The notes under the pieces were generated by a model. That model was not told where the DNA came from and searched no databases. It worked only from the letters and a program-made list of their open reading frames with translations. Below, piece after piece: positions 27,959-37,552 of a stretch of DNA of 64,000 nt. Each line of letters starts with the position of its first letter. Position 1 is the stretch's first letter. Position numbers and translations under genes: made by a program. Origin of the DNA: Clostridium pascui (GTDB taxonomy: Bacteria; Bacillota; Clostridia; Clostridiales; Clostridiaceae). The stretch spans positions 496,001-560,000 of the forward strand of contig NZ_JAFBDB010000001.1 in assembly GCF_016908015.1 (NCBI RefSeq). The letters run 5' to 3'.

Positions 27959-28981
27959 ATGATTAGATTTGAAAGAAATACAGAACTGGATATAGCAATG
28001 AAGAATCTTATAATATCCATGATAGATGTGAATGACTATCTCACCAATATTCTAGATTATACAGAGAGAGTTCTTACTCCAAAAATGGAAAAAAAGCTAA
28101 TAGAAATACTGAAAAAGTATAACGTTCCTCATGATGGTTTGAAATACGACTCGAAAATCCTAATCGAGAATCAGTATTATAAGGACATCAAACTTGACAA
28201 CGTGTATTACCAAAGCATAAGGTATGAAAAAGCCACCATCAAGAAAAGAACTTTAATGAATATGAATTTTCATCAATCCTTGGGGAAATACTTGTTTCAC
28301 TATCATCCCATAGGTTACTTTGAAACAGACATTGACTTGCCAGTATTAAAAGAGGGCAGTAGTAAAGTGTGGATGTCCCCAGCCATTAGCGAAATAGAGA
28401 GTATGAGAGATGGAATTGAAAAAGGCCATGGGAAATGTATGACTATGGGACTAGGAATCGGAGTTCTACCTTATCTTTGGCTGCTGAAAGATGATGTAGA
28501 AAGTGTAACGATAGTTGAATTCAATAAGGACGTCATCGATTTGTTTGAAAAGTACATCAGACCTCAGTTTAAAACCGATAAGAAACTTAAAATCATTCAT
28601 GGGGACGCCTTCGATTTTTATAACGAAGAATTCCTGAATCAATTCGACTATGTGTATGTGGACTTCTGGGAATCTACAGAAGATGGTTTGATATTTTACA
28701 CAAAGCTTATGGAGAAAAAGATTGACCTCCCTCATATAGACTACTGGATAGAAGACTCCATGCTCTACGATTTAAAATACATCGTAGCTCCATACCTTTA
28801 TACAGTGTATGAAGGCAAAAGCGTAATGGATTTTATCTCATCTATTGACGAAGATTCTAAGGAGCTTGCCAAAAAAACAAATAAGTACTTCAAAACAAGG
28901 ACGGACGTGATAAAAACAGAAGATGAACTGCTTAATATCATACACGGAAAAGATGTTTTGAGAAAGATCCTCGCACAATAG
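27959..28981 (+). CDS. Class I SAM-dependent methyltransferase-like protein
   Basis: A 340-residue protein. The N-terminal ~130 residues are helical and unassigned. A Rossmann core follows with CMTMGLGIGVLPYLWLLKDDVESVTIVEFNKDVIDLF (glycine motif, acidic ribose ligand E in VEFN), KIIHGDAFDFYNE and FDYVYVDFWESTEDGL. This resembles spermidine-synthase-like methyltransferases, but no substrate can be read. Its base composition is somewhat less AT-biased than neighbouring genes. A strong terminator follows. It stands alone. Confidence 0.75.
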   Translation: MIRFERNTELDIAMKNLIISMIDVNDYLTNILDYTERVLTPKMEKKLIEILKKYNVPHDGLKYDSKILIENQYYKDIKLDNVYYQSIRYEKATIKKRTLMNMNFHQSLGKYLFHYHPIGYFETDIDLPVLKEGSSKVWMSPAISEIESMRDGIEKGHGKCMTMGLGIGVLPYLWLLKDDVESVTIVEFNKDVIDLFEKYIRPQFKTDKKLKIIHGDAFDFYNEEFLNQFDYVYVDFWESTEDGLIFYTKLMEKKIDLPHIDYWIEDSMLYDLKYIVAPYLYTVYEGKSVMDFISSIDEDSKELAKKTNKYFKTRTDVIKTEDELLNIIHGKDVLRKILAQ

Positions 28982-28986
28982 AAAAA

Positions 28987-29037
28987 AGAGGCTGCCCCGC
29001 AATACATATTATGTGTATTGCAGGGCAGCCTGCTTTG
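28987..29037. terminator. Strong intrinsic terminator
   Basis: AGGCTGCCC…CAATACATA / TATGTGTATTGC…GGGCAGCCT forms a ~20-bp GC-rich hairpin followed by GCTTTGTTT on the plus strand, ending the methyltransferase gene. The AAAAAAG on the other side also gives a U-run for minus-strand transcripts. Confidence 0.85.
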
Positions 29038-29128
29038 TTTATTAATAGAAATGCATTTTAGCTAAATATTTTCTTATCTCAATAGTTTTATCCTCTGATG
29101 TAATAATTCTTGGCATACTTATTAAATA

Positions 29129-29428
29129 CTAGCAAGTCGAAGTTTTAGCTCCCTTAATAACTAAACCACGTTGGAACCAGTTTTTTGAATAATCAATAAT
29201 AGAGTCTTGTACATATTCTTCTATATCTTGATTATATATAACTGTAATCCCATGTGATACAATAACAACATCATCTTGATTCTTTAACTCATCCAGAGTT
29301 AATTGAAGCCTTGGGCCTCCTCAGCCATATCCTCCAAATGAAATTCTAAGCATAACTTTTTCAGGATTTTTCTGTTTTGAAATATTTTGTTTAATTTTTT
29401 CTGCTGCCATTTCAGTTACTTTTATCAT
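29129..29428 (-). CDS. HesB/IscA-like selenoprotein (in-frame UGA = Sec36)
   Basis: A 99-codon gene with AAAGGAGG before its ATG. It reads MIKVTEMAAEKIKQNISKQ... through codon 35, then UGA at 29321-29323 (codon 36), and continues in the same frame (GGPRLQLTLDELKNQDDVVI...) to UAG at 29129. The context FGGYG-UGA-GGP is the metal-ligand position of HesB/IscA-like proteins, where a Cys normally sits. HesB-like is a known bacterial selenoprotein family. A stem GAGGCC-CAA-GGCTTC begins right after the UGA, in the position of a bacterial SECIS. Terminal KTSTC keeps another thiol. Likely Fe-S or metal-related; downstream of a rhodanese gene. Confidence 0.88.
29303..29323 (-). promoter_or_regulatory. 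Candidate SECIS hairpin for Sec36
   Basis: Immediately 3' of the UGA, GAGGCC and GGCTTC form a 6-bp stem (one G-U) with a CAA apical loop. Bacterial SECIS elements lie in the coding region just after the UGA. The stem is short and the apical distance only approximates known elements. Confidence 0.5.
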
Positions 29429-29546
29429 TTTATTTTACCTCCTTTTTATGATCTATTTTAAAATTATTTCTTTAATATATTTATTAAACTATAGTTGGTA
29501 TTACATATTAATGTTTCATACCTCATTTTCTAGCCTTTATTTGTTG

Positions 29547-29987
29547 TTATTTTACAACTTCATATGGCCAATTATTTATTCCCCCCAAATTATATACATT
29601 AGTATATCCTAGATTCACTAATAGGTTAGCAGCAGTTACACTTCTATTCCCACTTCTACAGTATACAAATATGGGTGAGTCCTTATCTTTAAGTTTAATC
29701 TCTGCTTCTGTCTTCAAGTTGTCTACAGGAATAAGCATAGATCCTTTTATGTGTCCATTTTTATATTCTTCCTTTGTTCTTACGTCTAAAAGTATAATAC
29801 CTTTGTCTCTCTCTAGCCTTTCATTAGCTTCTTCTGGAGTTATATTATTAAAGCTAGCTTTTTCTGAGGAGATTGAGCCTTCTTTGTTAATTTCAGCGTT
29901 CTTACTGCTGCATCCTGAAAATAATCCTATTAAAAGAATAGCAGCTATTAAACAGATGATCTTCACAGACTTAAAACTTTTAATCAT
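29547..29987 (-). CDS. Rhodanese-domain lipoprotein
   Basis: A 146-residue exported lipoprotein: a signal sequence with lipobox LIGLFSGC at ~17-25, then a single rhodanese domain (ITPEEANERLERDKGIILLDVRTKEEYKNGHIKGSMLIPVDNL) with the active-site loop VYCRSGNRSV. The catalytic Cys would carry a persulfide on the outer face of the membrane. A CsoR/CstR-like palindrome precedes it. The HesB-like selenoprotein follows ~118 nt downstream. Confidence 0.92.
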   Translation of the reverse strand: MIKSFKSVKIICLIAAILLIGLFSGCSSKNAEINKEGSISSEKASFNNITPEEANERLERDKGIILLDVRTKEEYKNGHIKGSMLIPVDNLKTEAEIKLKDKDSPIFVYCRSGNRSVTAANLLVNLGYTNVYNLGGINNWPYEVVK

Positions 29988-30050
29988 TAATAATTCTCCT
30001 TTATTTAATTAAATTAATACTATGCTAACCATTTTATATAAACCATCAAT

Positions 30051-30065
30051 TACCCCATAGGGGTA
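30051..30065. promoter_or_regulatory. CsoR/CstR-like operator before the rhodanese gene
   Basis: TACCCCATAGGGGTA is a perfect dyad with a 3-nt centre, the form bound by CsoR-family repressors (copper CsoR or persulfide CstR). It sits ~65 nt upstream of the rhodanese ATG. Similar sites occur at 42637 and 62143. Confidence 0.7.
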
Positions 30066-30156
30066 TATTGATAATATACTATATTTTTTTCTCTTATGCA
30101 ATACCTATTATTTAGCATTTACATCTATGTTTCTATCCGCATTGATATTTATGCAA

Positions 30157-30182
30157 TAAAAAAGAGCGGTATTTGTCCGCTC
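30157..30182 (-). terminator. Intrinsic terminator of the his operon
   Basis: GAGCGG-ACAAATA-CCGCTC followed by UUUUUU on the minus strand, ~65 nt after the histidinol phosphatase stop. Confidence 0.85.
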
Positions 30183-30185
30183 CCC

Positions 30186-30244
30186 TAAGGTTATAGTTGC
30201 TAAGCATAATGATACACACTCAACATACTCTATACCTTAGCAAT
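30186..30244 (-). other. Competing inverted repeats at the 3' end of the his operon
   Basis: Two arm pairs overlap: TTGCTAAG/CTTAGCAA and CTAAGGTATAG/CTATAACCTTAG. They share CTAAG and cannot form fully together. They lie between the last his gene and its terminator. They may be a 3' stability structure. Confidence 0.4.
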
Positions 30245-30248
30245 TTAA

Positions 30249-31091
30249 TTAAATATCTTTTATTGACCACTTTTTATTTTTGATAAAATAAAGTTGCCTA
30301 TATCCAGCATCTCTAAGTAAGTTCAACGATTCACTAAAAAATGTATCAAGATTTTCTGGTGAATGCCCATCAGAGTTAAGGGTTATTGGTATGTCTAATT
30401 CATAACATTCTTTAAGTATCCAAGGACTCGGATATGGAGTAGTCAGATATCTCCTTGCTATAGCACCAGTATTTACTTCTAAGATAGCACCAGCCTTCTT
30501 TATTTCTTGTAAAGTCTTAAAGACTTCTTCCTTATACCAATCCTCTGTTTCATTAAAGTATCTTTGATTCTTATTATTTTTTCTAATTAAATCTAGATGC
30601 CCAACTATATCTGGTTTATGTTCAGATAACATACTACGAATTAATCCGTAATATTCAGTTACAAACGCCTGTACATTTCCCTTAAAAAACACTTCAATAA
30701 TTCTTGCATATTCCTCTTCGTCACCATCTACCGTTAGATATTCACCTGTATCTTCATTTTTCATAAAATGTACAGAACCTATAGTATAATCAAGATCTAG
30801 TCTCTTGAACTTTTGAGAATCTGGTCCTGAAATACCCGGAAAATAATCTATCTCTAATCCACAATAAATTTCAATTTGATTCTTATATTTTTCTTTGAAG
30901 CTTTTTATAGTTTGGACATAGTTATTTAAATTTTCTTCTTTCATAGTCCATGAGCTTGGTAAATGAACAGGAGCATGGCTAGAAAAACCCAAAGAATGAA
31001 AGTTGAGACTAATAGCCCTCTTTATATAATCTTCAGGTTCATCTTTTCCGTCGCAGAATAAACAATGTGTGTGATAATTTGAATAAGTCAT
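30249..31091 (-). CDS. hisK: Histidinol-phosphatase, PHP family (HisK/HisJ-type)
   Basis: A 280-residue PHP-domain enzyme: YSNYHTHCLFCDGKDEPEDYI with metal-binding His near the N-terminus, LGFSSHAPVHLPSSW, YCGLEIDYFPG, TIGSVHFM, DIVGHLDLIRK, LEVNTGAI and LNSDGHSPENL. It removes phosphate from L-histidinol phosphate. HisB in this operon is the single-domain dehydratase, so this separate phosphatase completes the pathway. 28 nt after hisE. Confidence 0.94.
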   Translation of the reverse strand: MTYSNYHTHCLFCDGKDEPEDYIKRAISLNFHSLGFSSHAPVHLPSSWTMKEENLNNYVQTIKSFKEKYKNQIEIYCGLEIDYFPGISGPDSQKFKRLDLDYTIGSVHFMKNEDTGEYLTVDGDEEEYARIIEVFFKGNVQAFVTEYYGLIRSMLSEHKPDIVGHLDLIRKNNKNQRYFNETEDWYKEEVFKTLQEIKKAGAILEVNTGAIARRYLTTPYPSPWILKECYELDIPITLNSDGHSPENLDTFFSESLNLLRDAGYRQLYFIKNKKWSIKDI

Positions 31092-31119
31092 AGTAGTTCC
31101 TCCAAATGCTTATACTTGA

Positions 31120-31449
31120 TTAAGTGTTTTTAACATTTCTTTCAGGTTTTTTATTGCCTATTTTTTCTGTTCTTTTTATAAGTTCTTCTTCAACATCCTC
31201 TATCTTTACCCCCTGTACAGCCATTAGTACAAGCAGATGGTATACTAAATCAGATATCTCATTTACCATTTCAATTTTATCATTATTTTTACTTGCTATT
31301 ATTACCTCAGAGCATTCTTCTCCAACCTTTTTAAGTACCTTATCTAATCCCTTTTCAAAAAGGTAGGTTGTATATGAATTTTCTATAGAATTTTCTTTTC
31401 TACTCTCTATTATTTTATATAATTCTTTTATAATATTTCCTTTATTCAT
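31120..31449 (-). CDS. hisE: Phosphoribosyl-ATP pyrophosphatase
   Basis: A 109-residue His[44 protein letters not shown] with the acidic metal-binding helix (GEEC.E), [14 protein letters not shown]. It hydrolyses phosphoribosyl-ATP to phosphoribosyl-AMP, the second step of histidine synthesis. Its start overlaps the hisI stop, so the two are translationally coupled but not fused as HisIE. Confidence 0.95.
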   Translation of the reverse strand: MNKGNIIKELYKIIESRKENSIENSYTTYLFEKGLDKVLKKVGEECSEVIIASKNNDKIEMVNEISDLVYHLLVLMAVQGVKIEDVEEELIKRTEKIGNKKPERNVKNT

Positions 31450-31780
31450 GATTAAACCCCTTTATATCAATTTCTCTATAAAAGCAACTTCTACTTCCTG
31501 TATGACAAGCAGGACCTATCTGCTCTACTTTAATAAGTAAAGTGTCACCATCACAATCATAGCTAATATTTTTTACATATTGAAAGTGACCTGAAGTTTC
31601 ACCTTTATTCCATAACTTTTTTCTCGATCTACTCCAGAACCAAGTTTTACTTGTTTCTAATGTTTTTTCAAAGGATTCTCTATTCATATATGCCAGCATC
31701 AGAACCTCTCCACTACTATAATCCTGTATTATGGCTGGAATCAGCCCCTGATCAAACTTTATGTCTTCTAGGTTACTCAT
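31442..31780 (-). CDS. hisI: Phosphoribosyl-AMP cyclohydrolase
   Basis: HisI (~112 residues): [55 protein letters not shown], then [26 protein letters not shown] with the zinc/magnesium ligands. The ATG at 31780 follows GGAGG with a 9-nt gap; an upstream in-frame ATG at 31798 is less likely. Start overlaps the hisF end by 8 nt. Confidence 0.95.
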   Translation of the reverse strand: MSNLEDIKFDQGLIPAIIQDYSSGEVLMLAYMNRESFEKTLETSKTWFWSRSRKKLWNKGETSGHFQYVKNISYDCDGDTLLIKVEQIGPACHTGSRSCFYREIDIKGFNHE

Positions 31781-32540
31781 TAGTTCTAACCTCCACACAT
31801 TCTTTAATAAGATACTCTTTAACCTGGCCTATTGTAAGCTCTCTATAATGAAATAGTGATGCAGCTAGAGCAGCATCTACCTTACTTTCTTTAAAAACTT
31901 CTGAAAAATGTTCAAGTTTCCCGCATCCGCCTGAAGCAATTACGGGAATATTAACACTGTCAATAATTGCTTTTGTAAATTCTATATCATATCCGTTTTT
32001 TGTACCATCTGCATCCATACTGGTTAGAAGTATTTCACCTGCACCAAGCTTTTCTACTCTTTTGGCCCATTCCACTGCATCCAAGCCAGTATCTATTCTG
32101 CCACCATTTATATATACATTCCATCCAGTGCTGTCTTCTCTTTTCTTTCCATCTATAGCTACCACAACACATTGACTGCCAAATTTTCTGGCTGCCTCTG
32201 TTATTATATTAGGATTTCTAATAGCAGCGGAATTTACAGATATTTTATCTGCGCCCGCTCTAAGTATATCCTTAAAATCATCTACAGTTTTTATGCCGCC
32301 ACCAACAGTCAAAGGTATAAAAACTTTTTCAGCTGTTTTTTCTACAACATCAATCATGGTCTTTCTTCCTTCATGAGTAGCGCTTATATCAAGAAAAACA
32401 ATTTCATCTGCACCTTCTTTATTGTAAAACTCTGCTATTTCTACAGGATCCCCAACATCATTTAAATTAACGAAATTTATTCCCTTTACTACTCTGCCCA
32501 TATTTACATCTAGGCAAGGTATTATTCTCTTAGTAAGCAA
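31773..32540 (-). CDS. hisF: Imidazole glycerol phosphate synthase cyclase subunit
   Basis: A 255-residue TIM-barrel His[24 protein letters not shown] with catalytic Asp11, [47 protein letters not shown] with the second catalytic Asp, and [13 protein letters not shown]. Forms a complex with HisH. A TTG start at 32540 lies 6-7 nt after GGAGGG, one nt after hisA. Confidence 0.97.
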   Translation of the reverse strand: MLTKRIIPCLDVNMGRVVKGINFVNLNDVGDPVEIAEFYNKEGADEIVFLDISATHEGRKTMIDVVEKTAEKVFIPLTVGGGIKTVDDFKDILRAGADKISVNSAAIRNPNIITEAARKFGSQCVVVAIDGKKREDSTGWNVYINGGRIDTGLDAVEWAKRVEKLGAGEILLTSMDADGTKNGYDIEFTKAIIDSVNIPVIASGGCGKLEHFSEVFKESKVDAALAASLFHYRELTIGQVKEYLIKECVEVRTNE

Positions 32541-32541
32541 G

Positions 32542-33261
32542 TTATACCCTCCTTCCTAAATCTATAGCTTCTTTAAGATTTATACTTTTACTATATAGTG
32601 CTTTCCCTATAATTGCTCCATACATATTCATACCTGTTAGTTTTTTAATATCTTCTATACTTTTCATTCCACCGGATGCTATGATATCACAGGAAACTTG
32701 CTCATTTAGCATACCTGTAGCCTCAAAATTAGGGCCTGTGAGTGTTCCGTCCCTGCTTATATCTGTAAAAATTATAGTTTTTACTCCTATATCCTCCATG
32801 GTTTTTGCAAAGTCAATATATTGAACTTTACTTACCTTTATCCATCCTTCTATGGCTACATAGCCATCTCTTGCATCTATACCTACAGCTATTTTTTCAC
32901 CGAAGTTTCTTACAGCTTCCTTTACCATAGGAGGATTATTTAATGCCGCTGTTCCTAAAATAACTCTGCTTACGCCCTCTTCTATAAGCTTTTCTATAGT
33001 ATTAATGTTTCTGATTCCTCCACCAAGCTGTATTGGAAGACCAGTTTCTTTAATAACGCCTTTAATTACATCTAAATTTGCTATATCTCCCTTTAAAGCT
33101 CCATCCAAATCTACCATATGTATATATTCTGCACCTTGATTTTTAAAACCTATGGCTATATCAATTGGATTTTCCCCCACAACCTGAGAGGTTGAAAACT
33201 CTCCTTGATAAAGTCTTACGCAATTACCATTTCTTAAATCCATTGCTGGAAATATTATCAT
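32542..33261 (-). CDS. hisA: ProFAR isomerase
   Basis: A 239-residue His[70 protein letters not shown] and [13 protein letters not shown]. It isomerises ProFAR to PRFAR. Overlaps the hisH stop by 4 nt. Confidence 0.97.
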   Translation of the reverse strand: MIIFPAMDLRNGNCVRLYQGEFSTSQVVGENPIDIAIGFKNQGAEYIHMVDLDGALKGDIANLDVIKGVIKETGLPIQLGGGIRNINTIEKLIEEGVSRVILGTAALNNPPMVKEAVRNFGEKIAVGIDARDGYVAIEGWIKVSKVQYIDFAKTMEDIGVKTIIFTDISRDGTLTGPNFEATGMLNEQVSCDIIASGGMKSIEDIKKLTGMNMYGAIIGKALYSKSINLKEAIDLGRRV

Positions 33262-33863
33262 TTTATCAGCTCCCCGAAGTTTTTAAGTATTTTCATTCCA
33301 GCCTCCCCGCTCTTTTCAGGATGAAACTGAATACCAAAAATATTATCTTTGCTCACTATTGCAGGAATATTAACTCCATACTCAGTATAGGCATTTAATA
33401 TACCTTCTTCACCTAGCTTAGCATAGTAAGAATGCACAAAGTATGCAAAACTCCCCTCTTTAACTCCCTTAAGAAGTAAACTTTCCTCTTGAAATTTCAA
33501 ATTATTCCATCCCATATGAGGAACTTTTACATCTCCCTGGATTTCTACTACTTTTCCTTTTAAAAACCCAAGTCCTTTAGAATTACAGATTTCTTCACCT
33601 TCTTCAAATAAAAGCTGCATTCCTAAACATATACCAAGGATGGGTTTCTCTTTTTTAGCCTCTTCTTTTATTAATAAGTCCAAGCCATCTTTTTTAATAT
33701 TCTCCATTGCATCAGGAAAAGCTCCAACACCTGGTATTATAATTCCTTTGCTTCTTGATATTTCATCTTTTTCACTAGATATAAAAGAATCTATATTTAA
33801 AAAAGTTAATGCCTTTTGTACACTTTTTAGATTTCCCATGCCGTAATCAACTATAGCTATCAA
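33258..33863 (-). CDS. hisH: Imidazole glycerol phosphate synthase glutaminase subunit
   Basis: A 201-residue class I glutamine amidotransferase: [28 protein letters not shown], nucleophile Cys in [18 protein letters not shown], and [15 protein letters not shown] with catalytic His/Glu. Supplies ammonia to HisF. A TTG start at 33863 follows GGAGGG. Confidence 0.97.
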   Translation of the reverse strand: MIAIVDYGMGNLKSVQKALTFLNIDSFISSEKDEISRSKGIIIPGVGAFPDAMENIKKDGLDLLIKEEAKKEKPILGICLGMQLLFEEGEEICNSKGLGFLKGKVVEIQGDVKVPHMGWNNLKFQEESLLLKGVKEGSFAYFVHSYYAKLGEEGILNAYTEYGVNIPAIVSKDNIFGIQFHPEKSGEAGMKILKNFGELIK

Positions 33864-33929
33864 AATATACCCTCCATTTCCTAAAAAATTAATAATAAAT
33901 AATTTTTCATGTCTAATTCAACGTTAAAA

Positions 33930-34517
33930 TTATAAAACTCCTTTTGTAGACATAACACCTTTTATCCTTTGGTCTATAGTTATTGCTTCACCTAATGCTC
34001 TACCTAATGCTTTAAATAAAGCTTCTATCATATGATGATTGTTTCTTCCATATAGTACTCTAGCATGCAGGGTTATACCTCCATTAACAGCAAAAGCTCT
34101 AAAGAATTCTTCTACCATTTCTGTATCAAAATTTCCTAGTTTATCTACAGTAAACTTAGCATCAAATACTAAGAATGGTCTCCCACTAATATCTAAAGAT
34201 ATTGTAGCTAAGGATTCATCCATAGCTACAAAACTAGTGCCATACCTCTTAATCCCTGCTTTATCTTTTAGAGCTTCCTTTACAGCACTTCCAAGTACTA
34301 TAGCTATATCCTCTACAGTATGGTGACTATCTACCACCAAGTCTCCATCTGCTTTTATTTCTAAGTCTATTAAACCATGCTTTGAAAAAAGTGTAAGCAT
34401 ATGGTCTAAAAATCCTATACCTGTACTTCCTTTAAAAGTTCCCTCTCCATCTAAATTAATGCTCAATTCTATATCCGTTTCACCAGTTTTTCTTTTAATT
34501 TCCGATAATCTATTCAT
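33930..34517 (-). CDS. hisB: Imidazoleglycerol-phosphate dehydratase
   Basis: A 195-residue monofunctional His[80 protein letters not shown] with the manganese-binding His repeats. No phosphatase domain, matching the separate PHP phosphatase. About 66 nt before hisH. Confidence 0.97.
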   Translation of the reverse strand: MNRLSEIKRKTGETDIELSINLDGEGTFKGSTGIGFLDHMLTLFSKHGLIDLEIKADGDLVVDSHHTVEDIAIVLGSAVKEALKDKAGIKRYGTSFVAMDESLATISLDISGRPFLVFDAKFTVDKLGNFDTEMVEEFFRAFAVNGGITLHARVLYGRNNHHMIEALFKALGRALGEAITIDQRIKGVMSTKGVL

Positions 34518-34546
34518 ATTATCACCTTCATTCTATATAACTAATA

Positions 34547-35593
34547 TTATCTATTTATAGAATCAATAAATGCTTTATTTTCTTCTCTGCTTCCTACGGT
34601 AACTCTTAGACAATTTTTAAGCCTATCGCTGCTAAAGTTCCTTATACTTATACCGCACTCTAATGTCTTTTTTCTTAATTCATCTTTAAAACTACTCTCA
34701 ATTAGTACATAGTTGGCTTTTGTTGGATATATAGTTATCCCCTTTATTTTTTTCAGTTCACTAAGCAGATATTCTCTTTCTTTTAGTATAGTTTCAATAT
34801 TCTTTTTAATAAGTTCAGGCGTTTTTAACACTACTGCAGCTATAGTTTGAGTAATTGTATTAACATTATAAGTTAATTTTACCTTTTTAAACTCGTTCAT
34901 TAGAACATTATTGGTAATAAGAAATCCTAGTCTAAGTGCTGCTAATCCTATTGCTTTAGAGCAAGTCCTAAGTATTACTAAATTTTCATAGGTATTTATT
35001 TTATCTACTAGGGTTTCTCCATAGAATTCATAATACGCTTCATCAATAACAATAATAGGCTTGGTTTCTGTGATTATTCTAATCAAATGCTCCTCAGGAA
35101 TAACTCCTCCTGTTGGATTATTAGGATTAGATATAAAAATAAGCTTTACCCCTTCAAAATTAGCTTTTGCTATTAATGCTTCCACATCTAATTCAAAGTT
35201 GCTATTAAGCTGAAACTCCACAGGCATTCCACCTACAAGCTTTGTATATATGTTGTACACGGAAAAATCCGGGGTTAGCATCATTACTTTATCTCCAGCT
35301 TTTATGATGGCATTTACTATAATTTGTATAAGTTCATCTGAACCATTGCCTGCCATAACATTTTCAAAATTAACTCCGGCATAGTCAGCATAAAGCTTGC
35401 AAATTTCTGTTGAATCTGAGTCAGGATATCTATTGAAAAATATATTCCCTATTGAATTTATAAGCTCTTCTTTTAATTCCTTTGGAAAATTTAAAAAACT
35501 CTCATTAGCATCTAATCTAATAGTATAATTATTTTTATCAACTTCATAAGGCTTAAAGCTTTTTAAATCCTCTCTAAATAAATTATTTATCAT
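34547..35593 (-). CDS. hisC: Histidinol-phosphate aminotransferase
   Basis: A 348-residue PLP fold-type I enzyme: [58 protein letters not shown] and [19 protein letters not shown] with the PLP lysine. Start overlaps the hisD stop by 4 nt. Confidence 0.97.
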   Translation of the reverse strand: MINNLFREDLKSFKPYEVDKNNYTIRLDANESFLNFPKELKEELINSIGNIFFNRYPDSDSTEICKLYADYAGVNFENVMAGNGSDELIQIIVNAIIKAGDKVMMLTPDFSVYNIYTKLVGGMPVEFQLNSNFELDVEALIAKANFEGVKLIFISNPNNPTGGVIPEEHLIRIITETKPIIVIDEAYYEFYGETLVDKINTYENLVILRTCSKAIGLAALRLGFLITNNVLMNEFKKVKLTYNVNTITQTIAAVVLKTPELIKKNIETILKEREYLLSELKKIKGITIYPTKANYVLIESSFKDELRKKTLECGISIRNFSSDRLKNCLRVTVGSREENKAFIDSINR

Positions 35594-36885
35594 TTTTCAA
35601 ACCTCACTTTAATAGAATTAGCATGAGCTGTTAATCCTTCAGTTTCCGCAATTTTTATAATGTCGGTTTTTAAATCCTCTAATGCAGGACTAGTGTAGTA
35701 AATATAGCTAGACTTTTTAATAAAGTCATCTACTGAAAGTGGTGAAAAGAATCTTGCAGTACCGCTAGTTGGTAGTACGTGATTTGGTCCTGCCATATAA
35801 TCTCCTAGGGGTTCTGGCGAATATTCACCTATGAAAATAGAACCTGCATTCTTTATTTCACCTAATATGTCAAAAGGCTTATCAATTACTATCTCAAGGT
35901 GTTCAGGAGCTATCTCATTAGCCATTTTTATAGCTTCCTCTAAAGTGCTTACAACAATAATAGCTCCATAGTTTTTAAGAGATTCTTTTATTATTGCCTT
36001 TCTATCTAGAGTCTCAACTTGTCTTTCCAGCTCAAGCTTTACCTTTTCTGCTAATTCAAATGAGGTGGTAACTAAAATTGAAGATGCTAATACATCATGC
36101 TCTGCTTGAGACATTAAATCTGCTGCTAAAAATTTAGGATTAGCATTTTCATCCGCAATTATAAGTATTTCACTAGGACCAGCAATCATATCAATGTCAA
36201 CAAATCCATATACACTTCGTTTTGCCATTGCAACATATATATTTCCTGGACCTACTATTTTATCTACTTTTTCAATGCTTTCTGTACCAAAAGCAAGTGC
36301 TCCAACTGCCTGAGCCCCTCCTGCCTTAATTATTTTATCTACTCCTGCAATATCTGCAGCAACTAAAATATTAGGATCTATACTTCCATTCTTTGAAGGT
36401 GGAGTAACCATTGTTATATTATTCACTCCTGCTACCTTTGCTGGTACTGCATTCATAATAACTGATGATGGATATGCCGCAGTACCTCCTGGTACATATA
36501 TACCTACGTTTTCTAATGCTCTAATACTTTGGCCAAGTATAACTCCCTTATCCTTTGTCATCATCCATGAGTTTCTCTTTTGTCTCTCATGAAATTCTTC
36601 AATATTTTCTTTTGCTCTTTGTATTGCATAAAGAAAATCTGAATCTACCTCTTCATAGGCTTTCTTAATTTCTTCTTTAGAAACAATAAAATTACTCAAG
36701 TCAATACTATTGCTATCAAATTTGTTCGTGTACTGGATTAAAGCCTCATCTCCGTTATTTCTTATGTCTTTTAAAATAGCCTCAACTCTATTTATAACAT
36801 CTCCTTGTACCTCTTCAGCCCTTTCCTTAAGTGAATCTAAATAATTTTTTCCTTCTTCGCTATTTCTATATATAATACTTATCAA
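35590..36885 (-). CDS. hisD: Histidinol dehydrogenase
   Basis: A 431-residue His[90 protein letters not shown] and [23 protein letters not shown]. Oxidises histidinol to histidine in two NAD-linked steps. TTG start after AGGAGG. Confidence 0.97.
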   Translation of the reverse strand: MISIIYRNSEEGKNYLDSLKERAEEVQGDVINRVEAILKDIRNNGDEALIQYTNKFDSNSIDLSNFIVSKEEIKKAYEEVDSDFLYAIQRAKENIEEFHERQKRNSWMMTKDKGVILGQSIRALENVGIYVPGGTAAYPSSVIMNAVPAKVAGVNNITMVTPPSKNGSIDPNILVAADIAGVDKIIKAGGAQAVGALAFGTESIEKVDKIVGPGNIYVAMAKRSVYGFVDIDMIAGPSEILIIADENANPKFLAADLMSQAEHDVLASSILVTTSFELAEKVKLELERQVETLDRKAIIKESLKNYGAIIVVSTLEEAIKMANEIAPEHLEIVIDKPFDILGEIKNAGSIFIGEYSPEPLGDYMAGPNHVLPTSGTARFFSPLSVDDFIKKSSYIYYTSPALEDLKTDIIKIAETEGLTAHANSIKVRFEK

Positions 36886-36912
36886 AATAATCTTCCTCCT
36901 ATCTTTATTAAG

Positions 36913-37551
36913 TTATTGATTTTCATCTACGTAATTTTGAACTTTTTCAATAAGTTTTCCTATCTGATCTTTATATATCTTCATACTTGCTCGATTTACT
37001 ATCATTCTGGCACTTATATCACATATCTTTTCTATTATAATAAGCCCATTTTGCCTAAGGGTTTCTCCTGTTTCTACAATGTCCACTATTGCATCTGAAA
37101 GCCCTAGTATAGGAGATAATTCTACGGACCCCTCTATTTTAATTATTTCTACATCTTCACCTTTGTTTCTAAAATAGTTTCCTGCAACATTAGGGTACTT
37201 AGTAGCAATTTTCTTACGATTAAACCCTTCATAGTTTCTATATTCAGGTAATGCTGCCACACTAAAGCTGCATTTTCCAACCTTTAAGTCCACAACCTCA
37301 TAGAAGGTTTTCCCCTGTTCTAAAAGTGTATCTTTTCCTACTATACCTATATCTGCAGCCCCATGTTCAACATAGGTAAGAACATCAGTTGACTTTACTA
37401 AAACAAACTCTATATTGTTTCCTCTATCCTTAAAAATTAATTTTCTTCCTTTGTCCTTTAATTCTGTGCAATCAATTCCTATGCTTTCAAACATGGTAAT
37501 TGCATAATTTTCTAGTCTACCTTTAGTAAGTGCAATTCTTAAACTCTTCAT
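36913..37551 (-). CDS. hisG: ATP phosphoribosyltransferase, short form
   Basis: A 212-residue catalytic subunit: LRIALTKGRLENYAITMFESIGID, RGNNIEFVLVKSTDVLTYVEHGAADIGIVGKD, DAIVDIVETGETLRQNGLIII. It lacks the C-terminal regulatory domain and so needs HisZ, which is encoded 1 nt upstream. Confidence 0.97.
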   Translation of the reverse strand: MKSLRIALTKGRLENYAITMFESIGIDCTELKDKGRKLIFKDRGNNIEFVLVKSTDVLTYVEHGAADIGIVGKDTLLEQGKTFYEVVDLKVGKCSFSVAALPEYRNYEGFNRKKIATKYPNVAGNYFRNKGEDVEIIKIEGSVELSPILGLSDAIVDIVETGETLRQNGLIIIEKICDISARMIVNRASMKIYKDQIGKLIEKVQNYVDENQ

Positions 37552-37552
37552 T

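Noticed and set aside
29129-29428. Reading the HesB-like gene as a pseudogene with a nonsense mutation
   Set aside because: The UGA replaces a functional Cys position in a family known to use selenocysteine, and both sides remain cleanly coding with a strong ribosome site.
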